Origin: Neoroseomonas lacus
Lineage (GTDB): Bacteria > Pseudomonadota > Alphaproteobacteria > Acetobacterales > Acetobacteraceae
DNA: 64,000 nucleotides
NCBI RefSeq assembly: GCF_014644535.1
Contig: NZ_BMKW01000002.1
Span: forward strand, 397,034 to 461,033
Direction of reading: 5' to 3'
Of the stretch, positions 19,678 to 27,912 are shown piece by piece. Numbering within the stretch: the stretch's first letter is position 1; each line of letters opens with the position of its first letter. Under the pieces are notes generated by a model, which saw only the letters and a program-made list of their open reading frames with translations, had not been told where the DNA came from and made no database searches. A program made the translations under genes and the position numbers.

Positions 19678-20262
19678 ATGCCCGACCGCCCCCGCTGCGC
19701 CTGGGCTTGCAAGAACCCGATCGAGCGGGACTACCACGACGCCGAATGGGGCGTGCCCGAGCGCGACCCGCGCGCGTTGTGGGAATGCCTGATGCTGGAA
19801 GGCTTCCAGGCCGGCCTCGCCTGGATCACCGTGCTGCGCAAGCGCGACGCCTTCCGCGCCGGTTTCGCCGGCTTCGACCCGCGGCAGGTCGCCCGCTTCA
19901 CCGAAGCCGATATCCTCCGCCTGCTCGCCGATCCCGGCATCATCCGATCCCGCGCCAAGATCGAAGCGACCATCCGTGGCGCGCAGATCTTTCTCGAGAT
20001 GCAGGCGTCCGGCGAGGACTTCGCAGACTACTGCTGGTCCTTTACCGATGGCGCGGTGCGGCACGGTGACGGCCGGACGCAGGCGCTCTCGGCCGAGCTT
20101 GCCGAGCGCGTCTCGAAGGATCTCAAGCGCCGCGGCTTCAAATTTGTCGGGCCGACCATCGTGCAGGCCTGGCTGCAAGCGGTCGGCATCGTCAACGACC
20201 ATGCGCTGGGTTGCTTCTGCCGCGACGTGACCAGCCAGGGACCACACCTCGCCACCGGCTGA
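19678..20262 (+). CDS. tag: DNA-3-methyladenine glycosylase I
   Basis: A 194-residue base-excision repair enzyme that removes 3-methyladenine. The N-terminal CAWACKNP and YHDAEWGVPERD, the helix-hairpin region GFQAGLAWITVLRKRDAFR and the C-terminal VGIVNDHALGCFC carry the conserved Trp/Glu base pocket and the zinc-binding Cys and His positions of the Tag family. The start has an AGGAGCC site upstream. Full length, no anomalies. Confidence 0.93.
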   Translation: MPDRPRCAWACKNPIERDYHDAEWGVPERDPRALWECLMLEGFQAGLAWITVLRKRDAFRAGFAGFDPRQVARFTEADILRLLADPGIIRSRAKIEATIRGAQIFLEMQASGEDFADYCWSFTDGAVRHGDGRTQALSAELAERVSKDLKRRGFKFVGPTIVQAWLQAVGIVNDHALGCFCRDVTSQGPHLATG

Positions 20263-20364
20263 CCGCGCCACCGCCGCGACGGCAGACAAAACTTGACGCG
20301 GCGGGTCCGCCTCGTCTGCCATGCCTCCAAGCCCGGCCCGACCGGGCGTTTGGGGAGAAGACAA

Positions 20365-21354
20365 ATGGACCAGGATCACCGCCGCATGGCGACGCCCCGG
20401 CGCGCCATGCTCATGCTCGGTGCGGCTGCCCTCGGCACGCCCGCGCTCGCGCAGCCGGCCTGGCCCACCGGTCCGGTCCGCTACATCGCGATCTTCCCGC
20501 CCGGCGCCTCCACCGACCAGTTGTCGCGCATCTGGTGCAACCGGATGACGGAGATCACCGGCCAATCCTTCGTCGTCGAGAACCGCTCTGGCTCGGGCGG
20601 CAACATCGGCACCGAAGTGATCGCGCGCGCCGCGCCGGACGGCACCACGATCGGCCTTGGCTCGGTCTCCTCGCTGTCGATCGCGCCGACGCTGTACCGG
20701 CGCCTCGCCTTCGACGTGATGCGGGACTTCACCTATGTCTGCGGCCTGTGGCAATTGCCCAACCTGCTCGTGGTGCGCCCCGACCTGCCGGCACAGACGG
20801 TACCTGAACTTGTCGAGCTGTGCCGCGCCGACCCTGGTCGGTATTCGTTCGGCAGTTCGGGCGCCGGCACCACGCTGCACATCGCCGGAGAGATGTTCAA
20901 GCAGCTTGCCGGCGTAAACATCCTGCACGTGCCCTATCGCGGCGGCGCGCCGGCCTATGCCGACCTGCTGGGTGGCCGGCTCGACATGATCTTCGGCAAT
21001 ATCCCCGAGGCGCTGCGCCTGTCGCGCGAAGGCAAGCTGCGCCCGCTCGGCGTAACGGGCGCCACCCGCAGCCCGCAAGCGCCCGAGGTGCCGACCATGG
21101 CCGAGTTCCTGCCGGGCTTCGAGATCAATTCCTGGGGCAGCGTGATCGCGCCGGCCGGCCTGCCGCCTGCCATGGTCACCCGCATGGCCGAGCTGGGTCG
21201 CGCGGCGGTCGAAAGCCCACCCGTGCGCGACCGCTACGAGACCGCCGGCGCGACCGCCTGGTGGGTCGGGCCGGAAGGCCTCGCCGATTTCCGCCGCGAG
21301 AACGAAATGCGATTCGCGCCTCTGATCCGCGCGTCTGGTGCCGTCGTGGAATGA
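20365..21354 (+). CDS. Bug/TctC family tripartite tricarboxylate transporter receptor (copy 1)
   Basis: A 329-residue secreted binding protein. The N-terminus has a twin-arginine-like start (TPRRAMLMLGAAALG) ending ALAQ. The mature part shows the family motifs FPPGASTDQLSRI, FVVENRSGSGGNIG, a Gly/Ser-rich SFGSSGAGTTLH and HVPYRGGAPAYADL. The family binds carboxylic acids and similar anions in the periplasm. The start at 20365 has GGGGAGAAG upstream. A close paralog follows directly. No tctA/tctB membrane genes are nearby, so it is an orphan receptor. Confidence 0.9.
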   Translation: MDQDHRRMATPRRAMLMLGAAALGTPALAQPAWPTGPVRYIAIFPPGASTDQLSRIWCNRMTEITGQSFVVENRSGSGGNIGTEVIARAAPDGTTIGLGSVSSLSIAPTLYRRLAFDVMRDFTYVCGLWQLPNLLVVRPDLPAQTVPELVELCRADPGRYSFGSSGAGTTLHIAGEMFKQLAGVNILHVPYRGGAPAYADLLGGRLDMIFGNIPEALRLSREGKLRPLGVTGATRSPQAPEVPTMAEFLPGFEINSWGSVIAPAGLPPAMVTRMAELGRAAVESPPVRDRYETAGATAWWVGPEGLADFRRENEMRFAPLIRASGAVVE

Positions 21355-21436
21355 CGCCACGCCCTTGACGCTGGCCGGTGCGGCATCGTGACATGTCGCT
21401 CATCCGGTCCCGAGAACCGGCAGGGAGAGACATTCC

Positions 21437-22408
21437 ATGACGTCACTATCACGCCGCGCACTGCTCGCGGGCGCTGGGCTTGCGCTCGCGACACCGGCAG
21501 TCAGCCAGTCTATCTGGCCGAACACCACCATCCGCTTCATCGGCATCTTCCCGCCCGGCGGCGGCACCGACATCCTCTCCCGCCTGTGGTGCGCCAAGAT
21601 GGGTGAGATCACCGGCCAGCAATTCGTCGTCGAGAACCGCTCCGGCAGCGCCGGCAATGTCGGCACCGAGGCGATCGCCCGCGCCCCGGCGGATGGCAAC
21701 ACCATCGGCCTCGCTTCGGTCTCCTCGCTTTCCATCGCGCCGACGCTCTATGCACGCCTGCCCTTTGATGTGCGGCGTGACTTCACCTTCGTCTCCGGAC
21801 TGTGGCAGTTGCCGAACCTGCTGATCGTCAACAACGACCTGCCGGCGCACACCGTCCCCGAACTCATCGCGCTGCTGCGTGCCAATCCCGGCAAGTACAC
21901 CTATGCCTCCTCGGGTTCCGGCACGACCGTTCATCTGTCGGGGGAGATGTTCAAGCACCTCGCCGGGCTCGACATCCTGCATGTGCCCTATCGCGGCGGC
22001 GCGCCGGCGCATGTCGACCTGATCGGCGGGCGCGTGCACATGATCTTCGACAACATCCCGCAGGGCCTTGCCGAGGCGCGCGCCGGCCAAGTGCGGGCCC
22101 TGGCGGTGACCGGCGCCGAGCGCAGCCCGATGGCCCCCGAAATCCCGACCATGGCGGAATTCCTGCCCGGCTTCGAGATCACCTCCTGGGGTGGCGTGTT
22201 GGCGCCGGCCGGCGTCCCGGCCCCGATCGTCCAGCGCATGAACGCGCTGACCAAGCAGGCGCTGGAAAGCCCGGACCTGATGCAGCGTTTCCGCGAAAAC
22301 GGCGCGACACCGTGGTGGACGACACCGGAGGGGCTCGCGGATTTCCGTGCGGCGAATGAGGCGGCCTTCGCGCCGCTGATCCGCGCGTCGGGCGCGCGGG
22401 TGGACTGA
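21437..22408 (+). CDS. Bug/TctC family receptor (copy 2)
   Basis: A 323-residue paralog of the preceding protein, with long stretches of near-identity (VSSLSIAPTLYARLPFDV; CGLWQLPNLL versus SGLWQLPNLL; HVPYRGGAPAHVDL). The signal region is SRRALLAGAGLALATPAVSQ. GGGAGAG precedes the ATG. The pair looks like a tandem duplication with moderate divergence; both keep the ligand-loop glycine motifs, so both may be functional with different ligands. Confidence 0.9.
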   Translation: MTSLSRRALLAGAGLALATPAVSQSIWPNTTIRFIGIFPPGGGTDILSRLWCAKMGEITGQQFVVENRSGSAGNVGTEAIARAPADGNTIGLASVSSLSIAPTLYARLPFDVRRDFTFVSGLWQLPNLLIVNNDLPAHTVPELIALLRANPGKYTYASSGSGTTVHLSGEMFKHLAGLDILHVPYRGGAPAHVDLIGGRVHMIFDNIPQGLAEARAGQVRALAVTGAERSPMAPEIPTMAEFLPGFEITSWGGVLAPAGVPAPIVQRMNALTKQALESPDLMQRFRENGATPWWTTPEGLADFRAANEAAFAPLIRASGARVD

Positions 22409-22415
22409 GCGGGCT

Positions 22416-22442
22416 GACTGGAGGGGCAAATCCCCTCCAGTC
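22416..22442. terminator. Shared hairpin between convergent genes
   Basis: A perfect 11-bp stem (GACTGGAGGGG with CCCCTCCAGTC) and a 5-base loop, filling most of the 37-base gap between the convergent Bug copy 2 and Ldh genes. No long T-run on either side. It probably acts as a two-way terminator or 3'-end stabiliser. Confidence 0.6.
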
Positions 22443-22445
22443 CGA

Positions 22446-23528
22446 CTACCGCACCGCCGGCAGCGCGTTGATGCCCAGGCTCCGTGCCGCCTCGACCAAA
22501 TTCCTCCACGTCGTCGTATCGACCGGGATGCCGCCGGCGAGGCGCGTTGCCTTGGTGATGCGCTCCTTCTCCCCGGCCACCAGCACCGGGTAATCCGGGT
22601 CCGCGGCGGGCGAGGCCTTCACATCGGCGATCACGGCCGCAAGTTCCGCGCGGAATGCAGAGACGTCGCCAAAGCGCGCCGGGTCGAGCACGAAGGCGAG
22701 CCAGGAATTGACAATGCCGCGCTCGCGCATCTCCGGCCGCCAGGCGGTCGCGCCACCCAGCAGCGCGCCGGCCAGGATCTCGCAGACGAGCGCCAAGCCG
22801 TAACCCTTGTGCGCGCCAAAGGACAACAGCGCGCCGCGCGGATTGTCACGATACAGCACGCCGGGGTCGGTGGTGGGCTGGCCCTTCGCATCGACCAGCG
22901 CGCCTTCGGGCACCGGCCGGCCTGCATTGAACGCCACCCGGCATTTGCCGAGCGCGATCGCCGAGGTCGCGAAATCCAGCACCAGCGGCTGCCCGCCCGC
23001 CTCGGCCGGCGGGATGGTGACGCAGACCGGGTTGGTCGACAGCCTGCCGTCCGACCCGCCGAAGGGGGCGACCGAAGGCGGCCCGGACACGCCATTGACG
23101 AAGTGGACGGAGATCATCCCCGCTCGCGCCGCCTGCTCGCCATAGGTGCCGACACGGCCGATGTGATGGACGTTGCGCAGCCCCATCACCGCATGGCCGT
23201 GCTGGCGGGCAGCCTCGATCGCCCAGTCCATCGCTTGGCGGCCGACATGCTGGCCGAAGCCCATATTGCCGTCGAACAGCGCGAGCGAGGCTTCCTGCCG
23301 CACCGGCGTCGGCGTGACATCCGGGTGCAGCTTGCCTTCGCGCACATGCTGCACGTAGCGCGGCAGCAGCATGATGCCGTGGCTGTCATGCCCTTGCAGA
23401 TTGGCTTCCAGCAGATGGGCGGAAACTTCCTCCGCCTCCTGCCGGCTGCTGCCGGTCGCACCCACGATGGCACGCAGGAAGTCGCCGAGGGCCTGCGCCT
23501 CGACGTGGACGGTATCGGCTTCGGTCAT
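22446..23528 (-). CDS. Ldh family (malate/L-lactate/ureidoglycolate-type) oxidoreductase
   Basis: A 360-residue NAD(P)-dependent 2-hydroxyacid dehydrogenase of the LDH2/MDHG2 family, unrelated to ordinary malate dehydrogenase. Family marks: SRQEAEEVSAHLLEANLQGHDSHG, IGRVGTYGEQAARAG, DGRLSTNPVCVTIP, and the substrate-side SFGAHKGYGLALVCEILAGAL. The start at 23528 has GGAAGGA upstream and overlaps the stop of the Bug receptor (ATGA), so receptor and enzyme are made together. The receptor's ligand may therefore be a hydroxyacid oxidised by this enzyme (inference). Confidence 0.88.
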   Translation of the reverse strand: MTEADTVHVEAQALGDFLRAIVGATGSSRQEAEEVSAHLLEANLQGHDSHGIMLLPRYVQHVREGKLHPDVTPTPVRQEASLALFDGNMGFGQHVGRQAMDWAIEAARQHGHAVMGLRNVHHIGRVGTYGEQAARAGMISVHFVNGVSGPPSVAPFGGSDGRLSTNPVCVTIPPAEAGGQPLVLDFATSAIALGKCRVAFNAGRPVPEGALVDAKGQPTTDPGVLYRDNPRGALLSFGAHKGYGLALVCEILAGALLGGATAWRPEMRERGIVNSWLAFVLDPARFGDVSAFRAELAAVIADVKASPAADPDYPVLVAGEKERITKATRLAGGIPVDTTTWRNLVEAARSLGINALPAVR

Positions 23529-24499
23529 GATTCCTTCCAGGGCCGGCGCTGCCAAAGCCCGCGCAGGCTGGTCTCGAGCGTCGCGACATCGTTGCGGAAG
23601 TCGGCGCCGATGCGCGGAGCGAGCGGCAGGCCGAGACGCTGGGCCTCCCGCACGAAATCGGTGTCCGACAAGGCGGCGCGGAAGGCCTCTTCCAGCTTGC
23701 CGGCGATCTCGGCCGGCAGGCCCGGCGGGCCGACAATGCCACGTGTGGCGCCGCTGATGAGGTCGATGCCCTGCTCCTTGAAGGTCGGCACATCCGGCGT
23801 GCCGGACCAGCGCGTCGCCGCCGCCTGCCCCAGGCCGCGGATGCGACCGGCCTGCAGCAGCGCGAGGCCTTCGCTCATGTTGAAGGCGCCGAGCTGCAAA
23901 TGCCCGCCGACCAACGCGGTGGACAGCGGCGCCATGCCGTTGAACGGCACATGGGTCATCGGCGGCAGGCTCAGCTTGTCCTCAAGGCCCAGCACCAGCA
24001 GATGGTCATCCGAGCCGATACCCGTGGTGCCATAGCTGAGCCGCCCGGGATTAGCCTTGGCCGCCGCGACCAGGTCCGCCAGCGTCCGCAGCGGCGAATC
24101 GGCGCCGACGAACAACCCGCCTGGATCGTCGACGACATTGGCGATGAAGGTGAATTCCATCGGCCGGTAGCGCACCGTGCGCTCCATCGGATAAGTGATC
24201 ATCGCCGGCACCGACGTCGCCGCCAGGGTGAAGCCGTCGGGCGCGGCATTGAACACCGCTTCCCAGCCGAGCTGCCCGCCCGCGCCCGCGCGGTTGACCA
24301 CGACGAAGCGCGCGCCGGGCAGGCGGTTCTGCACCACCGGCAGCACCATGCGCGCCATGGTGTCGACGCCGCCGCCGGGGGGATAGGGCACGATCACTTC
24401 GATGGGCCGGTCGGCCGGCCAAGCGGCCTGGGCAATGCGCGGCAGGGCGAGGGCACCGGCAGCGGCGAGCGTGCCGAGGGCGGCGCGACGGGTGGTCAT
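23525..24499 (-). CDS. Bug/TctC family receptor (copy 3)
   Basis: A 324-residue secreted receptor with signal TTRRAALGTLAAAGALALPRIAQA, then VIVPYPPGGGVDTMARM, FVVVNRAGAGGQLGWEAV and LSYGTTGIGSDDHLL. It is less similar to copies 1 and 2 than they are to each other. GGAGGAAAC precedes the ATG at 24499. It is translationally coupled to the downstream Ldh-family gene and divergent from the first patatin gene. No transporter membrane subunits are nearby. Confidence 0.88.
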   Translation of the reverse strand: MTTRRAALGTLAAAGALALPRIAQAAWPADRPIEVIVPYPPGGGVDTMARMVLPVVQNRLPGARFVVVNRAGAGGQLGWEAVFNAAPDGFTLAATSVPAMITYPMERTVRYRPMEFTFIANVVDDPGGLFVGADSPLRTLADLVAAAKANPGRLSYGTTGIGSDDHLLVLGLEDKLSLPPMTHVPFNGMAPLSTALVGGHLQLGAFNMSEGLALLQAGRIRGLGQAAATRWSGTPDVPTFKEQGIDLISGATRGIVGPPGLPAEIAGKLEEAFRAALSDTDFVREAQRLGLPLAPRIGADFRNDVATLETSLRGLWQRRPWKES

Positions 24500-24637
24500 G
24501 GTGTTTCCTCCGGGTTTCCCGATTGTTATGAGACTGGCCGATGGCGCCCGTCGCGTCCATCCACGCAGGCGTTGGCATGTCGCCCGCCGCCGGCCCGGTC
24601 TATGCTGCGCCTGCACGTCAGTCAGGATCAGGCCCCC

Positions 24638-25843
24638 ATGGCCATCGCCAAGACCTCGCGCCGTTCCCTGTTCGCCCTTGCCGCCGCCGGCGGACTGCAG
24701 GGTTGTGCCGCGCTCGAACGCGGCCCCGCCGTTCCACGAGCCCGCACCAGCGACGCCACGGTGCTGGGCCTGCCGAACGAGCGCTTCCTGGTGCTGTCCC
24801 GTGCCGGCCTGGCCGCGATGGATGCCGAGTTCGTCGCCGCGGGTGAACGCACGCGGCGCCGCCTGGCCCTGCGTCCCGGCGTGCCGCTGCCGCCGATCAA
24901 TCTGCTCGCCGTCTCCGGCGGTGGGGAGAACGGGGCCTTCGGCGCCGGCCTGCTCTGCGGCTGGACCGAGAACGGCACGCGCCCGGTCTTCAATCTGGTC
25001 ACCGGCGTCAGCACGGGGGCGCTGACGGCGCCCTTCGCCTATCTCGGCCCCGCCTATGACGCAAAGCTGCGCAGCGTCTATACGGAGCTGTCGCCGGCCG
25101 ACATTCTCGAAAGCCGCAGCCTGCTGCATGCGGCCCTCTTCGCCGACGGGCTCGCCGACACCTCCCCGCTGTTCCGCACCATTTCGCGCGTCATCGACGA
25201 GGCCATGCTCGCCGACCTCGCCCGCGCCCATCAGGAAGGCCGGCTGCTGTTGATCGGCACGACCAATCTCGATGCGCAGATCCCGGTCATCTGGAACATC
25301 GGCGCCATCGCCGCCAGCGGCGACGCCCGCGCGCCGGACCTCATCCGCCGCGTGCTGCTCGCCTCCGCCTCCATCCCCGGCGCCTTTCCGCCGGTGATGT
25401 TCGACGTGACGGTGGATGGCGAAGCGAAGCAGGAAATGCATGTGGATGGCGGCGCCTTCGCGCAGGCCTTCCTGTATCCCGCCGCCCTCGGCGAGCAGCG
25501 GCGCGCGCGCATCCGCCAGGGCACCGCCGCTCGGCAGGCCGAGGCCTACATCATCCGCAATGCGCGGCTCGACCCCGACTGGGCCACGGTGGAGCGTCGC
25601 ACGCTGGGCATCGCCGGTCGCGCCATCTCCACCATGATCACCACCAGCGGTTACAATGATATCGGGCGGATGTGGGCCAACACCCAGCGTGACGGGATCG
25701 GCTACAACCTCGCCTTCATCGGCTCGGACTTCACCGAGGAACTGCCCTCCCCTTTCGACCAGACCTATATGCGGGTCCTGTTCAACTACGGCCTCGCGGC
25801 GGGGCGGCGCGGCTATGACTGGGCGCATCGCCCGCCCTTCTGA
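24638..25843 (+). CDS. Patatin-like phospholipase, putative lipoprotein (copy 1)
   Basis: A 401-residue acyl hydrolase. The N-terminus is a lipoprotein signal with Cys23 in GGLQGCAAL. The patatin fold shows the oxyanion Gly-rich loop AVSGGGENGAFGAGLL, the nucleophile Ser126 in GVSTGAL and the partner Asp270 in MHVDGGAFAQ. It probably cleaves acyl esters at the membrane or in the periplasm. The ATG at 24638 has AGGATCAGG upstream; an ATG at 24603 lacks a site. A paralog of similar length follows after 214 bases on the same strand. Confidence 0.85.
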   Translation: MAIAKTSRRSLFALAAAGGLQGCAALERGPAVPRARTSDATVLGLPNERFLVLSRAGLAAMDAEFVAAGERTRRRLALRPGVPLPPINLLAVSGGGENGAFGAGLLCGWTENGTRPVFNLVTGVSTGALTAPFAYLGPAYDAKLRSVYTELSPADILESRSLLHAALFADGLADTSPLFRTISRVIDEAMLADLARAHQEGRLLLIGTTNLDAQIPVIWNIGAIAASGDARAPDLIRRVLLASASIPGAFPPVMFDVTVDGEAKQEMHVDGGAFAQAFLYPAALGEQRRARIRQGTAARQAEAYIIRNARLDPDWATVERRTLGIAGRAISTMITTSGYNDIGRMWANTQRDGIGYNLAFIGSDFTEELPSPFDQTYMRVLFNYGLAAGRRGYDWAHRPPF

Positions 25844-26016
25844 GCATGGCGTCGGCTGCCGGCGTACCGGGTGGAGCCTTCGGCCAGGCGGCGGCGGCGC
25901 AAATGCCCGCGCGGCGCGGCGGCCTGCCACGGCATCCGAACGGGGTCGTGCCGCGTCGTCCTGGTGTACGGAATCCGATCCGCCTCGTTGACGATCGGGA
26001 CGCCATGACCGGTTCA

Positions 26017-26028
26017 GGTGATGTCACC
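26017..26028. promoter_or_regulatory. Palindrome GGTGA-tg-TCACC upstream of patatin copy 2
   Basis: A perfect 12-bp palindrome about 30 bases before the ATG of the second patatin gene, inside a 214-base spacer with no coding frame. Position and symmetry suggest a regulator site, or a hairpin in the leader. No other evidence. Confidence 0.3.
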
Positions 26029-26057
26029 GGATCGGGAACTGCCTTAACCTGGACGCC

Positions 26058-27269
26058 ATGCATGAAGCAGAATGCTGGCTCAGGCTGGCCCGGCGCGCTG
26101 TCCTGGCAGGTGGCATGTTCTCGTTGGCCGGCTGCGCCATCCCGCGGCGGGTCGATCCGGTGCCGGCCGCGCGCGTGCGCAATGCCCAGGTGCTCGGCGT
26201 GCCCAATGAACGCTTCTGCGTCACCGATCCGCACGACGTTCCGCGCATCGTCGAGGAATTCAACGAGGCCGGGCGCCGCCAGCGCCGGCGTTTCGGCCTC
26301 GGCCCGCGCGACCGGCTGCCGGACGGGCACATCATCGCCTTCTCCGGCGGCGGGGATGACGGGGCGTTCGGGGCCGGACTCGCCTGCGGCTGGACCGAGC
26401 ACGGCGATCGGCCCGAATTCACCCTGGCGACGGGCACCAGCACCGGCGCGCTGACCGCGCCGATGGTCTTCGTCGGGCCGCGGCGCGACCCGCAGCTGCG
26501 CGCCGCCTATACCGAGATCACCGCGGCCGATGTGCTGACCAGCCGCGGACTGCTCGCCGCGCTGGTCGACGATGCCCTGGCCGACAGCGCGCCGCTCGCC
26601 CGCACCATCGCACGGTTCATGGACGACGCCCTGCTCGCCGAGATCGCCGAGGGCTATCGCGGCGGGCGGCAGCTCATCATCAACACCACCAATCTCGATG
26701 CGCAGCGGCCGGTCGGCTGGAATATCGGCGCCATCGCCGCCAGCGGGCATCCGCGCGCGCTCGAGCTCACGCGCCAGGTACTGCTCGCCTCGGCCTCGGT
26801 GCCCGCCGTGTTTCCGCCGGTGATGATCGATGTGACGGTCGACGGCCGGCCCTTCCAGGAAATGCATGTGGATGGCGGCACCTATGCGCAGGCCTTCCTC
26901 TATCCGCCCGCCCTCGGCGAAAGCCGTGCCGAACGCATCCGCGCGGGCCTGACGCCGCCGGCCGTGACCGCCTATATCGTGCGCAACGGGCGGCTGACCC
27001 AGAGCGGCGGGCCGGTTCCGCGGCGCGCCTTCACGATTGCCGAGCGGGCCATCTCGACACTGCTCGGTGCCTCGGGCGTCAACGACATCTTTCGCATCCA
27101 GGCAGCGACGCAGCGGCACGACATTGGGTTCCGCCTCGCCAATATCGATGACGACTTCACGACGACGGCAGCCGAATCCTTCGACCAGGACTATCTGCGC
27201 GCGCTGTTCGACTACGGCTACGGCAAGGCGCGGCAAGGTTATCCGTGGAAGCACACGCTGCCACCCTGA
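26058..27269 (+). CDS. Patatin-like phospholipase, putative lipoprotein (copy 2)
   Basis: A 403-residue paralog of the preceding protein. Lipobox Cys26 in FSLAGCAIP; oxyanion loop AFSGGGDDGAFGAGLA; nucleophile Ser128 in GTSTGAL; Asp272 in MHVDGGTYAQ. The two share long blocks (CGWTE, TTNLDAQ, WNIGAIAASG, PPVM.DVTVDG, EMHVDGG.AQAFLYP.ALGE). Differences cluster in the N-terminal 80 residues and the C-terminal third. All catalytic residues are kept in both, so the duplication has probably led to two active enzymes. There is no clear Shine-Dalgarno site before the ATG. Confidence 0.85.
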   Translation: MHEAECWLRLARRAVLAGGMFSLAGCAIPRRVDPVPAARVRNAQVLGVPNERFCVTDPHDVPRIVEEFNEAGRRQRRRFGLGPRDRLPDGHIIAFSGGGDDGAFGAGLACGWTEHGDRPEFTLATGTSTGALTAPMVFVGPRRDPQLRAAYTEITAADVLTSRGLLAALVDDALADSAPLARTIARFMDDALLAEIAEGYRGGRQLIINTTNLDAQRPVGWNIGAIAASGHPRALELTRQVLLASASVPAVFPPVMIDVTVDGRPFQEMHVDGGTYAQAFLYPPALGESRAERIRAGLTPPAVTAYIVRNGRLTQSGGPVPRRAFTIAERAISTLLGASGVNDIFRIQAATQRHDIGFRLANIDDDFTTTAAESFDQDYLRALFDYGYGKARQGYPWKHTLPP

Positions 27270-27315
27270 CCAGCCCGGAAAGGCAATCTCAACCCTGCCG
27301 ACGCCAGCCTGTGCC

Positions 27316-27831
27316 ATGCCCGTTGCCAAGGACTGCTTCGCCGCCTGCGCTGCAACCGTGATGACGGCGCATGGCGGGTTCAGGCTGCGCGATCCGCTGC
27401 TTGACGGGCCGGCCGCGCATGGCATCGGGCTTGGGCTGCTCTCCGTCTGGATAGGCGGTCCGGCCGATGCCCCGGCGCTGCGCGCCCTGGGGCGTGACGA
27501 GGCGGGGCGCATCCTGCGGGCGATGGTCTGGGCGCCGCTGGGTGCGAGTGCACTGCCGCCAGGCCCGGACCTCGCCTTGTTCGACTATGCGGTGGAGGCC
27601 GGGACGCTGCAGGCCCTGACGGACCTGCAGGTGGAACTCGGCGTCGAGGCGACCGGCGCGCCCGATGCAGCAACCCTTGCCGCGGCCCGGATGCGCGAGC
27701 CCGCCGCACTGGCCCATGCCATCGCCGCCGCCCATGCCGCCTGGCGCGAAACGCGAGGCCTGCCGGCCGCGACATCAGGCCGGGCCCGTCGCATCGCATC
27801 GGCCCGAAGGGACCTCACGCCCGTCTGCTGA
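27316..27831 (+). CDS. GH108-like (lysozyme-family) protein lacking the catalytic Glu
   Basis: A 171-residue protein whose layout follows the GH108/PG_binding_3 muramidases: FAACAATVMTAHGGF at the start, GIGLGLLSVWIG where those enzymes have GITIATLSAWRG, EAGRILRAMVWAPLGA, then LALFDYAVEAGTLQALTDLQ and GVEATGAPDAATLAAA in the peptidoglycan-binding half. The catalytic Glu of the family's EGGY motif is replaced by His19 (AHGGF), so muramidase activity is doubtful. No signal peptide. It follows the two patatin lipoproteins by 46 bases. It could be a binding protein or a decayed enzyme. The assignment rests on remembered family patterns. Confidence 0.55.
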   Translation: MPVAKDCFAACAATVMTAHGGFRLRDPLLDGPAAHGIGLGLLSVWIGGPADAPALRALGRDEAGRILRAMVWAPLGASALPPGPDLALFDYAVEAGTLQALTDLQVELGVEATGAPDAATLAAARMREPAALAHAIAAAHAAWRETRGLPAATSGRARRIASARRDLTPVC

Positions 27832-27912
27832 GCAGGCCGGCCGCGCCCCTCTTGGCAGACGGCTCTCGGGCGGCCAGCCTATCCCCGAGAAGAACTTGGG
27901 AGATGATCGCTG

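Noticed and set aside
24500-25930. N-terminal extension of the third Bug receptor (frame open to 25930)
   Set aside because: The extension lies antisense to the first patatin gene; a proper signal peptide and GGAGGAAAC site mark the start at 24499.
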